A DNA stretch of 64,000 nucleotides from Bowmanella dokdonensis (lineage in GTDB: Bacteria; Pseudomonadota; Gammaproteobacteria; Enterobacterales; Alteromonadaceae), in assembly GCF_017254865.1 (NCBI RefSeq), contig NZ_JAFKCV010000004.1, forward strand, positions 310,001 to 374,000, read 5' to 3'. Shown piece after piece: positions 46,083 through 54,998 of the stretch (within the stretch, counting starts at the first letter, position 1; each line of letters begins with the position of its first letter). The notes under the pieces were generated by a model. The model was not told the DNA's origin. It ran no database searches and saw nothing but the letters and a program-made list of their open reading frames with translations. Made by a program: the position numbers and the translations under genes.

Positions 46083-46513
46083 TATAAAGTCCTTGTATGG
46101 GTATTGTTCACTTTGCGGACCGATATCATCAGAAGTTGATTTCCCCTTATCTGTCATTTGCAGAAAAATCAGGACTAACTGCACGAGGGCGTTTTAATCT
46201 AGGGCGTGTTTATCTTTCATATTGATGTTCTGCTGGAGGCCATTTTTTTGCCCAGCGAGGAAGAGGAAGTGCGGCTTAGTTGGCCTGAATAAGCGACTGA
46301 CCAAAGGGAATGGAACCCATTGGAACAGCGAAGCTGGCCGCTTGTCGGCGAGTATCAAGGATGATACGAGTAAGAATGGCCCCAGCCCGACCGGTTGAGG
46401 CTAAAAATCCCTCACTCTGCGCTGCTCCCAACTTGTATAGATGGCTAAACGGCATTACTCGCGCCTTGATTGAGGGGTTTTTAGCTCTTAACAGAGACCA
46501 ATATGAAAGATAA
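46083..46513. other. Intergenic block with paired inverted sequence, possible element relic
   Basis: No convincing gene. Arms at 46397-46414 (GAGGCTAAAAATCCCTCA) and 46471-46487 are inverted with one gap and one mismatch, enclosing 56 bp. The left part near 46200 (GGGCGTGTTTATC) begins a stretch whose base pattern looks like a remnant of a mobile or repeated element. I see no intact transposase. Confidence 0.4.
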
Positions 46514-47173
46514 TCACGTCCTTGGCTGGACGAATAGTTTTAACAGCCATAACACGATCACCAGTAAAATGATCTTATCAGGCAATTCCAGCCAGGCAGA
46601 CTCCTGCAGGGCTTGGGGAAGTATGCCGGCCCCTTGTCCAATAAAAGAACCTACCGCAATAAACAGGGCAAATCCCATGCGCCACAAATGACGGGCCAGG
46701 CGCTGTGCCGGGTTCAACCCCTTCTTAACCAGCAGGCGAATATCCAGCAGGCAGCAGACAAGGGCGATAACGGCAAAGAACAGATAAGCGTCCAGTGAAA
46801 AGCCGTCTATCTGGTTTTGTCCGGCCTGCCAGGCCTGCCAGACCAGATAAGCCCCGCTAAAACTGATAGTTGCTGAAGCAACAGGATTCAGGTACTGGCG
46901 GTGGCTGAGGGTATTAGGTGCATCTTTCACCGACCACAGAGAGCTAAGTACCAGGTATGTCGTCAGGGCGCCGGCCAGCACCGAGATGGCCATGGGTTTG
47001 ATAATTGCCAGTGCAATGCCGCTCAGTGCCATCAGCAACATGGTCAGTACAAAGCCTTTACCCGCCTTTCTGTGCAAAATACTGCCCTTTTTGACCAGCA
47101 AGGCAGTGAGTCCGGCTATGACTGCCACACTGCCAGTGGCGACATGTCCCCACAAGATACCTTGAAATTCCAT
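46514..47173 (-). CDS. DUF2306-like membrane protein
   Basis: A 219-residue inner-membrane protein with six or seven hydrophobic segments. The N-terminal HVATGSVAVIAGL and LHRKAGKGFVLTM motifs match the DUF2306 family, whose function is unknown. AAAGG and AGG precede the ATG. It diverges from a membrane-anchored AraC regulator 152 bp away, which probably controls it. Confidence 0.75.
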   Translation of the reverse strand: MEFQGILWGHVATGSVAVIAGLTALLVKKGSILHRKAGKGFVLTMLLMALSGIALAIIKPMAISVLAGALTTYLVLSSLWSVKDAPNTLSHRQYLNPVASATISFSGAYLVWQAWQAGQNQIDGFSLDAYLFFAVIALVCCLLDIRLLVKKGLNPAQRLARHLWRMGFALFIAVGSFIGQGAGILPQALQESAWLELPDKIILLVIVLWLLKLFVQPRT

Positions 47174-47325
47174 CCTACTTTCCTTTTGTTTACCTTAGGA
47201 GTCAGTGTGGGGTGGTGGAGACCTTTTTTCGTCCGCGACTATAAGCGCGGACAAAATTGTTGCCGCTTCAGAGTCGGATTCGAATACACTCAGCAGGGTC
47301 TTAAGCGAATAACGGGAAACGTTGG

Positions 47326-48474
47326 ATGCCTGAACTGGTGTTATCCATGATGAGCCTGGGAATCGTTGGTTTTGCCATCCACCTGCTGCTGTTCAGGGCT
47401 GGGCAGGAAGCCCACTTGCAACCCCTGATACTGGCGCTTGGCGCCCTGGGACTGATCGCCTGCGGTCCGCTGGCGTTTAAGCTCGGCCAGGTCTCCACTT
47501 ATCTTTATATCGCCATCATACCAGTGGCATTCCTGATACTTTCGCCGAGTCTGTGGCTTTACACGGTGGCCGTGACGGCCCGTTCCACCTGGACTTTCAG
47601 ATGGCAGTATGCAGCGCATTTCGCACCGGCGGTGGCCGGCCTGTTATTGGGCTTAATGTTGCTGCAATTACCCCTGGAGGAGCGGGAGTTGCTGTTTTTT
47701 TCTGAGCAGGATGCATCGGAAGGCATGCCATTGCTGATAGCTATCCTGCTGTTTTGTCTGTTACTTTTTTGGTTAGTGCAAAGTGCCGTTTACCTCGTCG
47801 CCATTGTCGGCCGTACTCTGACATACCACCGTTGGTTACAACAGGTCTTTTCCGAAACTCGCGCCCGGTCCCTTGGCTGGTTATTTTGGGTGGTGGGTAT
47901 GGTGGTGATCTTATGGCTATGGTCGCTGCTGGCCTTGTTGCAGCCTGCAGCCCTGCCGAAAGAGTGGCTAAATGAGGCAACTGGGTTTTTGCTGCTGTTG
48001 CTGATGGTTTGGATTGCATCGTTTTATGGCCTTGCTCAGCAACCCGGTTTTACTGATCTTGATGATAAAACGGAACTGACTGAAATTCTGGATGGCAATG
48101 ATGGTCGTTACCAGCGGTCAGCCCTGGGAGAGGACCAGGCCAGGCGGATTGCCGACAAACTGCAGCAAGCCTGCTACGGGGAGTCCCTGTACCTTGAGGC
48201 AGACCTGACCCTGCCAAAACTGGCCAGCCATATTGGGGTATCGGCCAACTATCTGTCGCAAACCCTGAACCAGACTCTTGGGATGTCGTTTTTCGACTAT
48301 ATCAATCAGGCCAGGGTGGAGGCGGCCAAGCAGAAGCTGTTGGCCAGAGAGGGTAATGTTCTGGATGTGGCCATGGCGGTGGGATTTAATGCCCGCTCGT
48401 CCTTTTATAAAGCCTTTAAAGCCAGCACCGGCATGACGCCGGGGCAGTTTCAGAAACAGCATCCACATTCCTGA
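47326..48474 (+). CDS. AraC-type regulator with N-terminal membrane domain
   Basis: A 382-residue protein. About residues 1-245 carry seven hydrophobic segments, and residues 265-382 form an AraC/XylS DNA-binding domain with both HTH motifs (LPKLASHIGVSANYLSQTLNQ and VLDVAMAVGFNARSSFYKAFK as separate motifs). The layout suggests a regulator that detects a signal in the membrane and binds DNA nearby. It diverges from the DUF2306 gene. No typical effector-binding cupin domain is present. Confidence 0.88.
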   Translation: MPELVLSMMSLGIVGFAIHLLLFRAGQEAHLQPLILALGALGLIACGPLAFKLGQVSTYLYIAIIPVAFLILSPSLWLYTVAVTARSTWTFRWQYAAHFAPAVAGLLLGLMLLQLPLEERELLFFSEQDASEGMPLLIAILLFCLLLFWLVQSAVYLVAIVGRTLTYHRWLQQVFSETRARSLGWLFWVVGMVVILWLWSLLALLQPAALPKEWLNEATGFLLLLLMVWIASFYGLAQQPGFTDLDDKTELTEILDGNDGRYQRSALGEDQARRIADKLQQACYGESLYLEADLTLPKLASHIGVSANYLSQTLNQTLGMSFFDYINQARVEAAKQKLLAREGNVLDVAMAVGFNARSSFYKAFKASTGMTPGQFQKQHPHS

Positions 48475-48497
48475 GTGCAGGGAGGGCAGAAGGATGG

Positions 48498-48980
48498 TTA
48501 TTCCTGTCCCTGGTCTTCCTCATAGACGGGTTCTTCGTCTTCAGGCCAGTCTTCCTCGTAGCTTTCAGGCTCCTCCATCTCGCATTCACCTGCGTATTCG
48601 CTGTCCGAATAGATAATATAGGTTCCTCGCTCGCTGGCGATTTTAGCGCTGAACCTGACTTTGGTGTCGGAGAGAATGTCCAGGGTGGCCTCGCCGCTGC
48701 CATCAACACAGGAAAGACGGGCTTTAATCTGCTTGCGGCTGCGCTGATACTCAGGCGGCTCACAGTCTGATTCCTCTTCGATGTCGAACGGATTGGATTC
48801 CATCCAATCTTCGGCCAGGCATTCTTCATCATTGCCTTCATGCATCAGTTTGCCTTCGGCATCGTGCATCCGGGTATGGGATTTCCACAACTGCCCCTGT
48901 TCGCCCGCCTCCAGTTGGACAGACGTAGCGGTCAATATGGCCAGAGCAAGGGACACTCCGACAATTCTAAAAGCACACAT
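48498..48980 (-). CDS. DUF3617-like exported protein with acidic tail
   Basis: A 160-residue protein with a signal peptide (VSLALAILTATSVQLEA) and the DUF3617-like pattern: GQLWKSHTRMHDAEG, paired cysteines (EECLAEDW, SDCEPP, ARLSCVDGSG, GECEMEE) and a VRFSAKI strand. The last 25 residues are almost entirely Glu, Asp and Pro. Members are periplasmic proteins of unknown role; calcium or other cation binding by the tail is conceivable. Confidence 0.65.
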   Translation of the reverse strand: MCAFRIVGVSLALAILTATSVQLEAGEQGQLWKSHTRMHDAEGKLMHEGNDEECLAEDWMESNPFDIEEESDCEPPEYQRSRKQIKARLSCVDGSGEATLDILSDTKVRFSAKIASERGTYIIYSDSEYAGECEMEEPESYEEDWPEDEEPVYEEDQGQE

Positions 48981-49213
48981 AAATGACTCCGTGGAGATTA
49001 AAAGCGCGCAGTATAAAGAGGGGAGTGTCTGGCGAACAGCCGCATAGGTATCACTTAAGAAAGTTTTAAGGTTCCGCTGACAGGCTCACCCGCCCCGGAC
49101 TTTGCTGGCCTGGTAAGGTTAAGTATTTATGAGCCTTGTCATACCGATCATTTAGCGATCTGCCACTGTAGCAGCAGATAAACTTTGTCCATCATTACGA
49201 TGGAGAGCATAAA

Positions 49214-49716
49214 ATGAAACTCAAACCTTTACTCAGGGCCTGTTATCTGCCCTATTATCAGCCAGTGTGTCTGTCCCTGCCATGGCGGACGAATCCAACT
49301 CACAGCAGATAGCGCGCGGGCGCTACCTGGCCATTACCGCCGGTTGCAATGACTGCCATACGGATGGCTACATGCCGACTGCCGGCCAGGTACCTGAAGC
49401 GAGCTGGTTTACCGGCAGCGCCATAGGTTTCCAGGGGCCCTGGGGTACCAGCTATCCGAGTAACCTGCGTCTGCTGGTTCATAACCTCAATGAGGAACAG
49501 TGGCTGGAGCGGACCCGTCAGCCGATGCGCCCACCCATGCCCTGGTTTAACCTGCAGACTATGACTGAGCAGGACTTGCTCTCCTTATATCAGTACCTGA
49601 GAAGCCTGGGTCCAGCCGGGGAAATGGCCCCTGCTGCGGTGGCTCCAGGCGGAGAGGTCAACACGCCTTACTTTGATTTCACCCCTAGAAACCTGCCAGT
49701 TACGGCTGACAAATAA
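49214..49716 (+). CDS. c-type cytochrome, signal peptide out of frame
   Basis: The core from 49267 (GTG in frame) encodes a class I c-type cytochrome of about 150 residues with heme motif CNDCH and a later axial Met-containing segment. The GTG-only reading gives no proper signal. The ATG at 49214, preceded by GGAGAG, is out of frame, but inserting one A into the AAA at 49223-49225 restores a typical signal (MKLKTFTQGLLSALLSASVSVPAMA). Thus either the gene has a one-base lesion or the sequence contains an error. Heme attachment would occur in the periplasm. It lies 10 bp ahead of the E1 alpha gene. Confidence 0.75.
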
Positions 49717-49726
49717 GGTTTCTAGC

Positions 49727-50707
49727 ATGCATACATCTCAATATCAGATGGCGGAGCCGACAGACAAATCTCTGCAATGGCTTGAGCAGATGCAACTGAT
49801 CCGCACCTATGAATTGCACCTGGCGGCCATGCAGAGCAAGGGCGTGCCAGGCACCTGCACCAGCGTCGGTCAGGAGGCCTGTGCAGTGGGGGTGATGGCA
49901 GCGCTGGATAAACGCGACCGCATACTGACCAACCATCGCAGCGCCGCTCACCTTTTGGCCCGCGGAGCCTCCCCGGGTCGACTGCTGGCTGAGGTACTGG
50001 GGCGGATAGACGGCTATTGTGGCGGCTTTAGCGGCAGTTTGCATATATCGGCCAAAGAGCTCGGAGTGATACTGACCTCCACCATAGTGGGAGGGGAATT
50101 ATCCATGGCACCGGGTGTGGCACTGGCGCAAAAGATGGGCCAGGGAGAGGCTGGCGGCATAGTGACGGTGTTTTTTGGTGATGGAGCGGCCTGTGAGGGC
50201 ATCTTCCACGAGGCCCTGAATCTGGCCGTACAATGGCAGTTGCCATTGCTATTTGTGTGTGAGAACAACCAGTGGCAGGCGTTTGTGCACCGGCTGGAAA
50301 CCATGCCGGACAACGCCATCATCAACTGGGCCAGGGGTCACGGCTTGATGGTGGATACGGTGGACGGCAATGATGTGCATGCTGTTTTCGAGTCAGCCAC
50401 TCAAGCGGTTTCAGCCATCCGCTCAGACAGCATGCCCCGTTTCCTGGAACTTTGCACCTATCGTCAGCGAGGTCACTTTGAGCCTGATGATCAGGCCTAT
50501 GTGGATAGACAGGAACTGGCCCACTGGCTTGAGCGTGACCCGATCAAAAGGCTCTGTCAGCGCCTGCTGCAACAGGGCATGCTGACCCAACAGAGTCTGA
50601 ACAATATGCAACAGGCCATTGATGAGCAAATCCAGGCTGCCCAGGCGTTTGCCGATGCCAGCCCCTGGCCCGATGCCGCCATGTTGACCCGCCATGTCTA
50701 TGCCTGA
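49727..50707 (+). CDS. Thiamine-diphosphate dehydrogenase E1 alpha subunit
   Basis: A 326-residue alpha subunit of the branched-chain/acetoin/pyruvate dehydrogenase E1 type. The TPP-binding motif starts with GDGAACEG near residue 151 and ends with ENNQ. The HRSAAHLLARG segment corresponds to the usual catalytic-loop region, but the loop after NN (WQAFVHR) is atypical of acetoin dehydrogenase. The ATG at 49727 has an AAGG upstream; 49748 is possible. No E2 or E3 gene accompanies it, so the oxidation partner is missing locally. Confidence 0.88.
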   Translation: MHTSQYQMAEPTDKSLQWLEQMQLIRTYELHLAAMQSKGVPGTCTSVGQEACAVGVMAALDKRDRILTNHRSAAHLLARGASPGRLLAEVLGRIDGYCGGFSGSLHISAKELGVILTSTIVGGELSMAPGVALAQKMGQGEAGGIVTVFFGDGAACEGIFHEALNLAVQWQLPLLFVCENNQWQAFVHRLETMPDNAIINWARGHGLMVDTVDGNDVHAVFESATQAVSAIRSDSMPRFLELCTYRQRGHFEPDDQAYVDRQELAHWLERDPIKRLCQRLLQQGMLTQQSLNNMQQAIDEQIQAAQAFADASPWPDAAMLTRHVYA

Positions 50708-50726
50708 GGTTAGGAGTAACGAAAGT

Positions 50727-51719
50727 ATGGAAATGATGACAGTTGAACAGGCTATCTACCAGGCGCTGGCCGAGGAAATGCAGCGGGACAACAGGGTAAT
50801 CGCCATGGGGGAGGGGATTGCTACCAAGCAATTGCAACTGGTTGAGGCTTTTGGCAAAGAGCGGGTACGCAACACACCCCTGGCCGAAGCTGTGGTAGCC
50901 GGTACCGCCGTCGGCGCCGCCGCCAGTGGCCTGCGTCCGGTGATAGATATGCTGTTTGCCCCTTTTCTGAGCTATGCCATGGATGCGCTGGTCAACAGCG
51001 CTGGAAAATTACGGCAGATATCAGGAGGACAATTCGAGTTTCCATTGGTGACCCTGGCGATGACCGGCAGCGGCTGGTGTGTGGGTGGTCAGCATAACCA
51101 CAACCTGGAAGCAGCTTTTGTGCATATGCCCGGCCTCAAAGTCTTGATGCCCTCGACACCGGCCGACTTCAAAGGCTTGCTGAAATCCGCCATCCGCGAC
51201 AATAACCCGGTGCTGCTGTTTACTGATTTGGGTCTGTTACACAGCCAGGGCGAGGTGCCCCGGGACACGGACTACCTGGTGCCGTTGGCTAAGGCGGCCA
51301 TTCGGCGTATCGGAACGGATGTTACCCTGGTCAGTTATGCCAAGACGGTGGCCGTTTGCGAGCTGGCTGCCACACAGTTGGCTGAGCAGGGCATCGAAGC
51401 CGAGGTCATCGATCTGCGCTGTCTCAAACCCCTGGATGAGACGACAGTGCTGGCATCGGTGCGCAAGACCGGGCGGCTGGTCTGTGTGCATGAAGCCAGC
51501 GGTTTATGCGGGATGGCCGCCGAATTGTCGGCGCTGGTAGCAGAAAAAGCATTCGAATCGCTGCGCGCGCCGGTAATGCGGGTCACCGGGGCGGATGCCA
51601 CACCGCCTGCATCCTGGATGTTGGAACAGGTCGGTGTGCCCAGTGTGCAGAATATTATGGGAGCCGTGATAGACCAGGTAGCCATCAAAACGATGCCGGC
51701 AGCGTACCGGCTCTCCTGA
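50727..51719 (+). CDS. Thiamine-diphosphate dehydrogenase E1 beta subunit
   Basis: About 330 residues, AcoB/PdhB-like. Typical segments are VIAMGEGI, RVRNTPLAEAVVAGTAVGAA, RPVIDMLFAPFLSYAMDALVN and VLLFTDLGLL, with the C-terminal transketolase domain (VTLVSYAKTVAVCELAA, EVIDLRCLKPLDETT). The ATG at 50727 follows AGGAG (10 bp); an ATG at 50694 overlaps the alpha gene. It pairs with the upstream alpha subunit into an alpha2beta2 E1. Confidence 0.88.
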   Translation: MEMMTVEQAIYQALAEEMQRDNRVIAMGEGIATKQLQLVEAFGKERVRNTPLAEAVVAGTAVGAAASGLRPVIDMLFAPFLSYAMDALVNSAGKLRQISGGQFEFPLVTLAMTGSGWCVGGQHNHNLEAAFVHMPGLKVLMPSTPADFKGLLKSAIRDNNPVLLFTDLGLLHSQGEVPRDTDYLVPLAKAAIRRIGTDVTLVSYAKTVAVCELAATQLAEQGIEAEVIDLRCLKPLDETTVLASVRKTGRLVCVHEASGLCGMAAELSALVAEKAFESLRAPVMRVTGADATPPASWMLEQVGVPSVQNIMGAVIDQVAIKTMPAAYRLS

Positions 51720-51730
51720 CAGGATCCTTT

Positions 51731-51758
51731 GTCCCAGCCGGCTTAGTCGGACTGGGAC
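51731..51758. terminator. Imperfect hairpin between convergent genes
   Basis: GTCCCAGCCG and CGGACTGGGAC pair with one bulged base around a seven-base loop that contains the minus-strand stop codon. No T-run. It may end both transcripts. Confidence 0.4.
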
Positions 51759-53095
51759 AGCGTCAGGGGCCGTTTTACCAGCAGGCGGAACTTGCCGCGT
51801 CCGGATTTCTCAATTTGAATATGCTCGCTGCGCTCCTGCAAACGTCGTGACAACAGCAGCAGCCTGGCATCCAGGTTGTCGCTGATATCCGGTAGGGGCA
51901 GATCGGCATCCAGACGAAGCTCACGGTTGCTGAAATCACACCTGCCTTTGTGCTGGTGGACGTTGAGCAGATGCCAGAGTATCGCTCCGGCCACCCCTTT
52001 GATCAGATACTCTTCATCCATGAACAGGCTGTGATCACGGGCAAAATACCGGACTTTCAGGGCAGGTCCCGAACCTGGTTGCGGGCAGGGTTTAGCGGGA
52101 CTGGCCTCCATGTTTTGACCGCCCTGGGTTTGCAGTTGCAACAGGCCCATGGCTTCGCCAACTTTGGCACATAAGGTCACCAGGGCATCTTCCATGTCAT
52201 AACCAAACTGACAGGGCTGAGGGCTTTCCACATAAAGCACGGCCATCAGTTTGCCGTTACACATCAGCGGCACAGCCATCTGGCTGCCTGGGGAGGGCAG
52301 ACCGGGCATGGGAATAGCGGCCTCCAGTTCACAGACCAGGCCATCTTTGATCGCCTGCTCACGTACGGTCCTGGAATATTCATATTCAGAAGCGGCGAAC
52401 ATAATTCGGATGGGCACCTGTTCCCTTGCGGCTACGCCTACCACTCCCGTCCCCAGGGGAATTTCCGCCCCAATGCCTGAATGACTGTAACCGCGGCTTG
52501 CCAGGGTATAAAGCCGGTTCCCGGCTCTGTCCAGCATCAGCAGCATGCTGTGACGGATATCAAAATAGCGGTCAAGAGAATCCAGCAGGCTGTCCACCAG
52601 GTGCTCCAATGAGCAGTATCGGTTGATAGCATCCACGCAGCGGCGCAGGTTAGGAAGAATGGGGGGCCCATATTGTGTGGAGGGTAACTCCCGGCCCGGC
52701 AGATGCTCGATGTTCAGAACCCGGTAAACGTCGGCGCCGCGTAACACAAACACTCCTTCCATACCTTCATGGCTTGCGATCCCGGCCAGTTTGGCGCGCA
52801 TCTTTTCAAACAGGGGGCCGCTGGTCTCCGTTCTCAGATAATGCACCGTCAGCCGGTAACGGGCTGCCGTATCGGGATCCATCATCAGCACCGAGGCGAT
52901 GGGATTGGCGAGGATATTCTCACGAGTCTTGTTGAAAAACTGGAAGGAGAGGGCGATATGGTAGGGATCCATATACATGGCCTGGGAGACCAGGGTTACA
53001 TTGGGCATGCCATCCAGGCCGCAGGTGGCCACCCCACTTGGCACCAGCCCCTCCAGGCAGTGACGGATTGACTCCAGGCTAAGCATTCTGTTCAT
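51743..53095 (-). CDS. PNPOx-fold/GAF/winged-helix-like fusion protein
   Basis: A 450-residue protein without membrane segments. The N-terminal ~140 residues (PSGVATCGLDGMPNVTLVSQ and FQFFNKTRENILANP) are a pyridoxamine-phosphate-oxidase-like FMN split barrel. Residues of about 165-310 are a GAF domain (LMLDRAGNRLYTLASRGY, PLGTGVVGVAAREQVP). The C-terminal ~100 residues (ILWHLLNVHQHKG, NRELRLDADLPLPDISDNLDARLLLLSRRL) look like a winged-helix/adenylate-cyclase-linked output. I infer a redox- or ligand-responsive regulator. It overlaps the PNPOx-fold gene by four bases. Confidence 0.75.
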   Translation of the reverse strand: MNRMLSLESIRHCLEGLVPSGVATCGLDGMPNVTLVSQAMYMDPYHIALSFQFFNKTRENILANPIASVLMMDPDTAARYRLTVHYLRTETSGPLFEKMRAKLAGIASHEGMEGVFVLRGADVYRVLNIEHLPGRELPSTQYGPPILPNLRRCVDAINRYCSLEHLVDSLLDSLDRYFDIRHSMLLMLDRAGNRLYTLASRGYSHSGIGAEIPLGTGVVGVAAREQVPIRIMFAASEYEYSRTVREQAIKDGLVCELEAAIPMPGLPSPGSQMAVPLMCNGKLMAVLYVESPQPCQFGYDMEDALVTLCAKVGEAMGLLQLQTQGGQNMEASPAKPCPQPGSGPALKVRYFARDHSLFMDEEYLIKGVAGAILWHLLNVHQHKGRCDFSNRELRLDADLPLPDISDNLDARLLLLSRRLQERSEHIQIEKSGRGKFRLLVKRPLTLSQSD

Positions 53096-53601
53096 GGCAG
53101 CGGGGCTCCCGGAGGCAGGCGGCGTCCGGCTTCCGCCCCTGGCGACTGCTGATAGATACTCATAGGGGCAAAACTGACGGCCAGCATGTCGTCGGGTTCA
53201 CAGGCGCACAGAGTATGGATATAGATTTCCTTTACGCCGTAGATCTTAAGTCGTTCGCTGAAACCCTGCAGGTAGGCGGGCAGACTTGCCTTGTCCTGTT
53301 CAGTGGCGGGCTCAATTCTGGCGTCGGTGCCTTTAAATTGTACGGTCCTGTGGGTTTCCGGTTGGTTGAACACGGCAGCGACAGAGTTGTTCCTGCCGAT
53401 GGCGCGAACCAGCGGTTCGCTCTGTGAGCGGGGGGCCAGCACAGTGATGCGATCCCGGTTGTCGCTGACCCTGCAACCAATGCCTCTTACCAAGGTGACC
53501 TGAAGCTGATCATTGGCGGCTGCCATGTGAATGGACAGATGACTGGTGATAAAGGCCACCATAGCCGGATCCAGAGTCTGCACTGAGGGTTGCGGAGGCA
53601 T
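53092..53601 (-). CDS. PNPOx-fold (FMN split-barrel) protein
   Basis: A 169-residue protein of the pyridoxamine 5'-phosphate oxidase-like superfamily: the TDNRD/VRAIGRNNSVAAVFNQPETHRTVQFKG region is typical of the FMN-binding barrel, here quoted as landmarks near residues 60-95. The ATG at 53601 is preceded by AGGGA; an ATG at 53649 is in frame. It is translationally coupled to the fusion regulator and probably binds FMN or a related cofactor. Substrate unknown. Confidence 0.72.
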   Translation of the reverse strand: MPPQPSVQTLDPAMVAFITSHLSIHMAAANDQLQVTLVRGIGCRVSDNRDRITVLAPRSQSEPLVRAIGRNNSVAAVFNQPETHRTVQFKGTDARIEPATEQDKASLPAYLQGFSERLKIYGVKEIYIHTLCACEPDDMLAVSFAPMSIYQQSPGAEAGRRLPPGAPLP

Positions 53602-53754
53602 GTCGATTCCCTGATTAAAAAGTCGGCGAATTATCCTCCAACTTTCCAAGACAGGGAATCGGCAAAGATGCAGATTACTAATTTGTTACAACTTGCCTGA
53701 TTTCGGTTACGCCGCTGTAGCGAATCGATACGAATCTCTCTCTTGTTGAAAGGA

Positions 53755-54984
53755 TTACAGTCCCAATTCGTCCATCAGTTGCTCGGCATCCTGATTCTGG
53801 CCGCCCTGTTGCAGCTTTTTCTGCAGCTCCAGCGCCTGTTGCTGCAGGGCACGGATCTGATCGGGATTGTTCATCAGTTGCTGATACTGGCTTATGTCCG
53901 GCATCTGCATTTGGCTGGCTTGCTGTTGCGCCTGTCGGTCCGCCAGTTCGCTGGCCTGCTCCTCCTTCTGCCAGTTACCCGCCAGACGGAAATAGTCTGC
54001 CGCCAGACGGGGCCGGTTCGCGGACAGGGCAGTGTCCCCCAATTGCTCAGCCTGTTGCAATATATGGTTCAGAGCGGGCTCGTCGTCCATTGCACGGTAC
54101 AGGTTCATGGCTTCACTGAGCAGTTCAGGCACCTGACTGTAGCGGCTCAGCCTTTTTGCCAAATCTTTTTTAGCCTGAAAAATCTTGTCCTGCTGCAATT
54201 GTGCCTGCTGTGGATCCCGAAGCAGGTAGTGCCAGGCACCAGCGTCACTTAGGTGGTTTTTGACTTTACTGAGAGGATCTTGTGGCCAGCGGGCCTGGAG
54301 CTGACCGGCTTGTTGCTGCAGACTCAAGACCTTTTGCATATCAGTGCCGGCCTCTTGCTGTAATCTGAACAGATTCAGTCTGTCCTCCAAATAGGCATCC
54401 GGCAGGGTGCCGGGCAGGCTTTCCAGTAACCGGCCGATCTGTTCGACCGGCAGTTTGTTGGCATAGGCCTGATGGGCAGGGTCCATCCTGTACTGACCTG
54501 TGATGGCCAGTCGGGTCTTGTTATTGGCCTGAAATGATTCCAGTTCCCGGCCACTGAAATGGCTGATGGCCAGCTCGGCCAATTGCCGGTTTTGGGGCGT
54601 TGTCTTTAAAGCCTGAATCAACATCCGGTCTGCGTCGGCAAAGTGTCCCCCCAACTCGTACCACTGGAAGGCGCCGGGCTGGTCTGGCGTAAGGCTAAAC
54701 CATTGGCCGGCATTTTCCGCTTGCTGGCCTTGAGCCTTGCCAAGCGGGGCGGCTAACCTGGCTGCCTGGGCGCCTATCTGTTGGCTGTCAGTGCAAAGGT
54801 AACCCTGGGCAAGATGGAGCGCTTGCATGGCAGGCCAGTATAATTGCTTTTGCGACAGCGTCTGGCCTTGTTGCAGATGCTGGCTGGCCTGCTCCGGTGT
54901 CAAATCAGCCGCACAACTGGCCTGTGCCTGGCGGGCCAGGGTTAATAGGGCGACCAGGAAAACAAGGTAAAAGCTTGGTTTCAT
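53755..54984 (-). CDS. Exported helical repeat protein of unknown function
   Basis: A 409-residue protein with a signal (LVFLVALLTLARQAQA) followed by helices rich in Gln and Leu. Parts resemble degenerate TPR/Sel1 repeats, and the last 60 residues are predicted coiled coil (QQQALELQKKLQQGGQNQ). No catalytic signature. It is the third gene of an operon with a DUF4412 protein and a hemerythrin-like protein, so the three are likely functionally tied, but the role is unknown. Confidence 0.7.
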   Translation of the reverse strand: MKPSFYLVFLVALLTLARQAQASCAADLTPEQASQHLQQGQTLSQKQLYWPAMQALHLAQGYLCTDSQQIGAQAARLAAPLGKAQGQQAENAGQWFSLTPDQPGAFQWYELGGHFADADRMLIQALKTTPQNRQLAELAISHFSGRELESFQANNKTRLAITGQYRMDPAHQAYANKLPVEQIGRLLESLPGTLPDAYLEDRLNLFRLQQEAGTDMQKVLSLQQQAGQLQARWPQDPLSKVKNHLSDAGAWHYLLRDPQQAQLQQDKIFQAKKDLAKRLSRYSQVPELLSEAMNLYRAMDDEPALNHILQQAEQLGDTALSANRPRLAADYFRLAGNWQKEEQASELADRQAQQQASQMQMPDISQYQQLMNNPDQIRALQQQALELQKKLQQGGQNQDAEQLMDELGL

Positions 54985-54998
54985 GCTGTGTTACTCAC

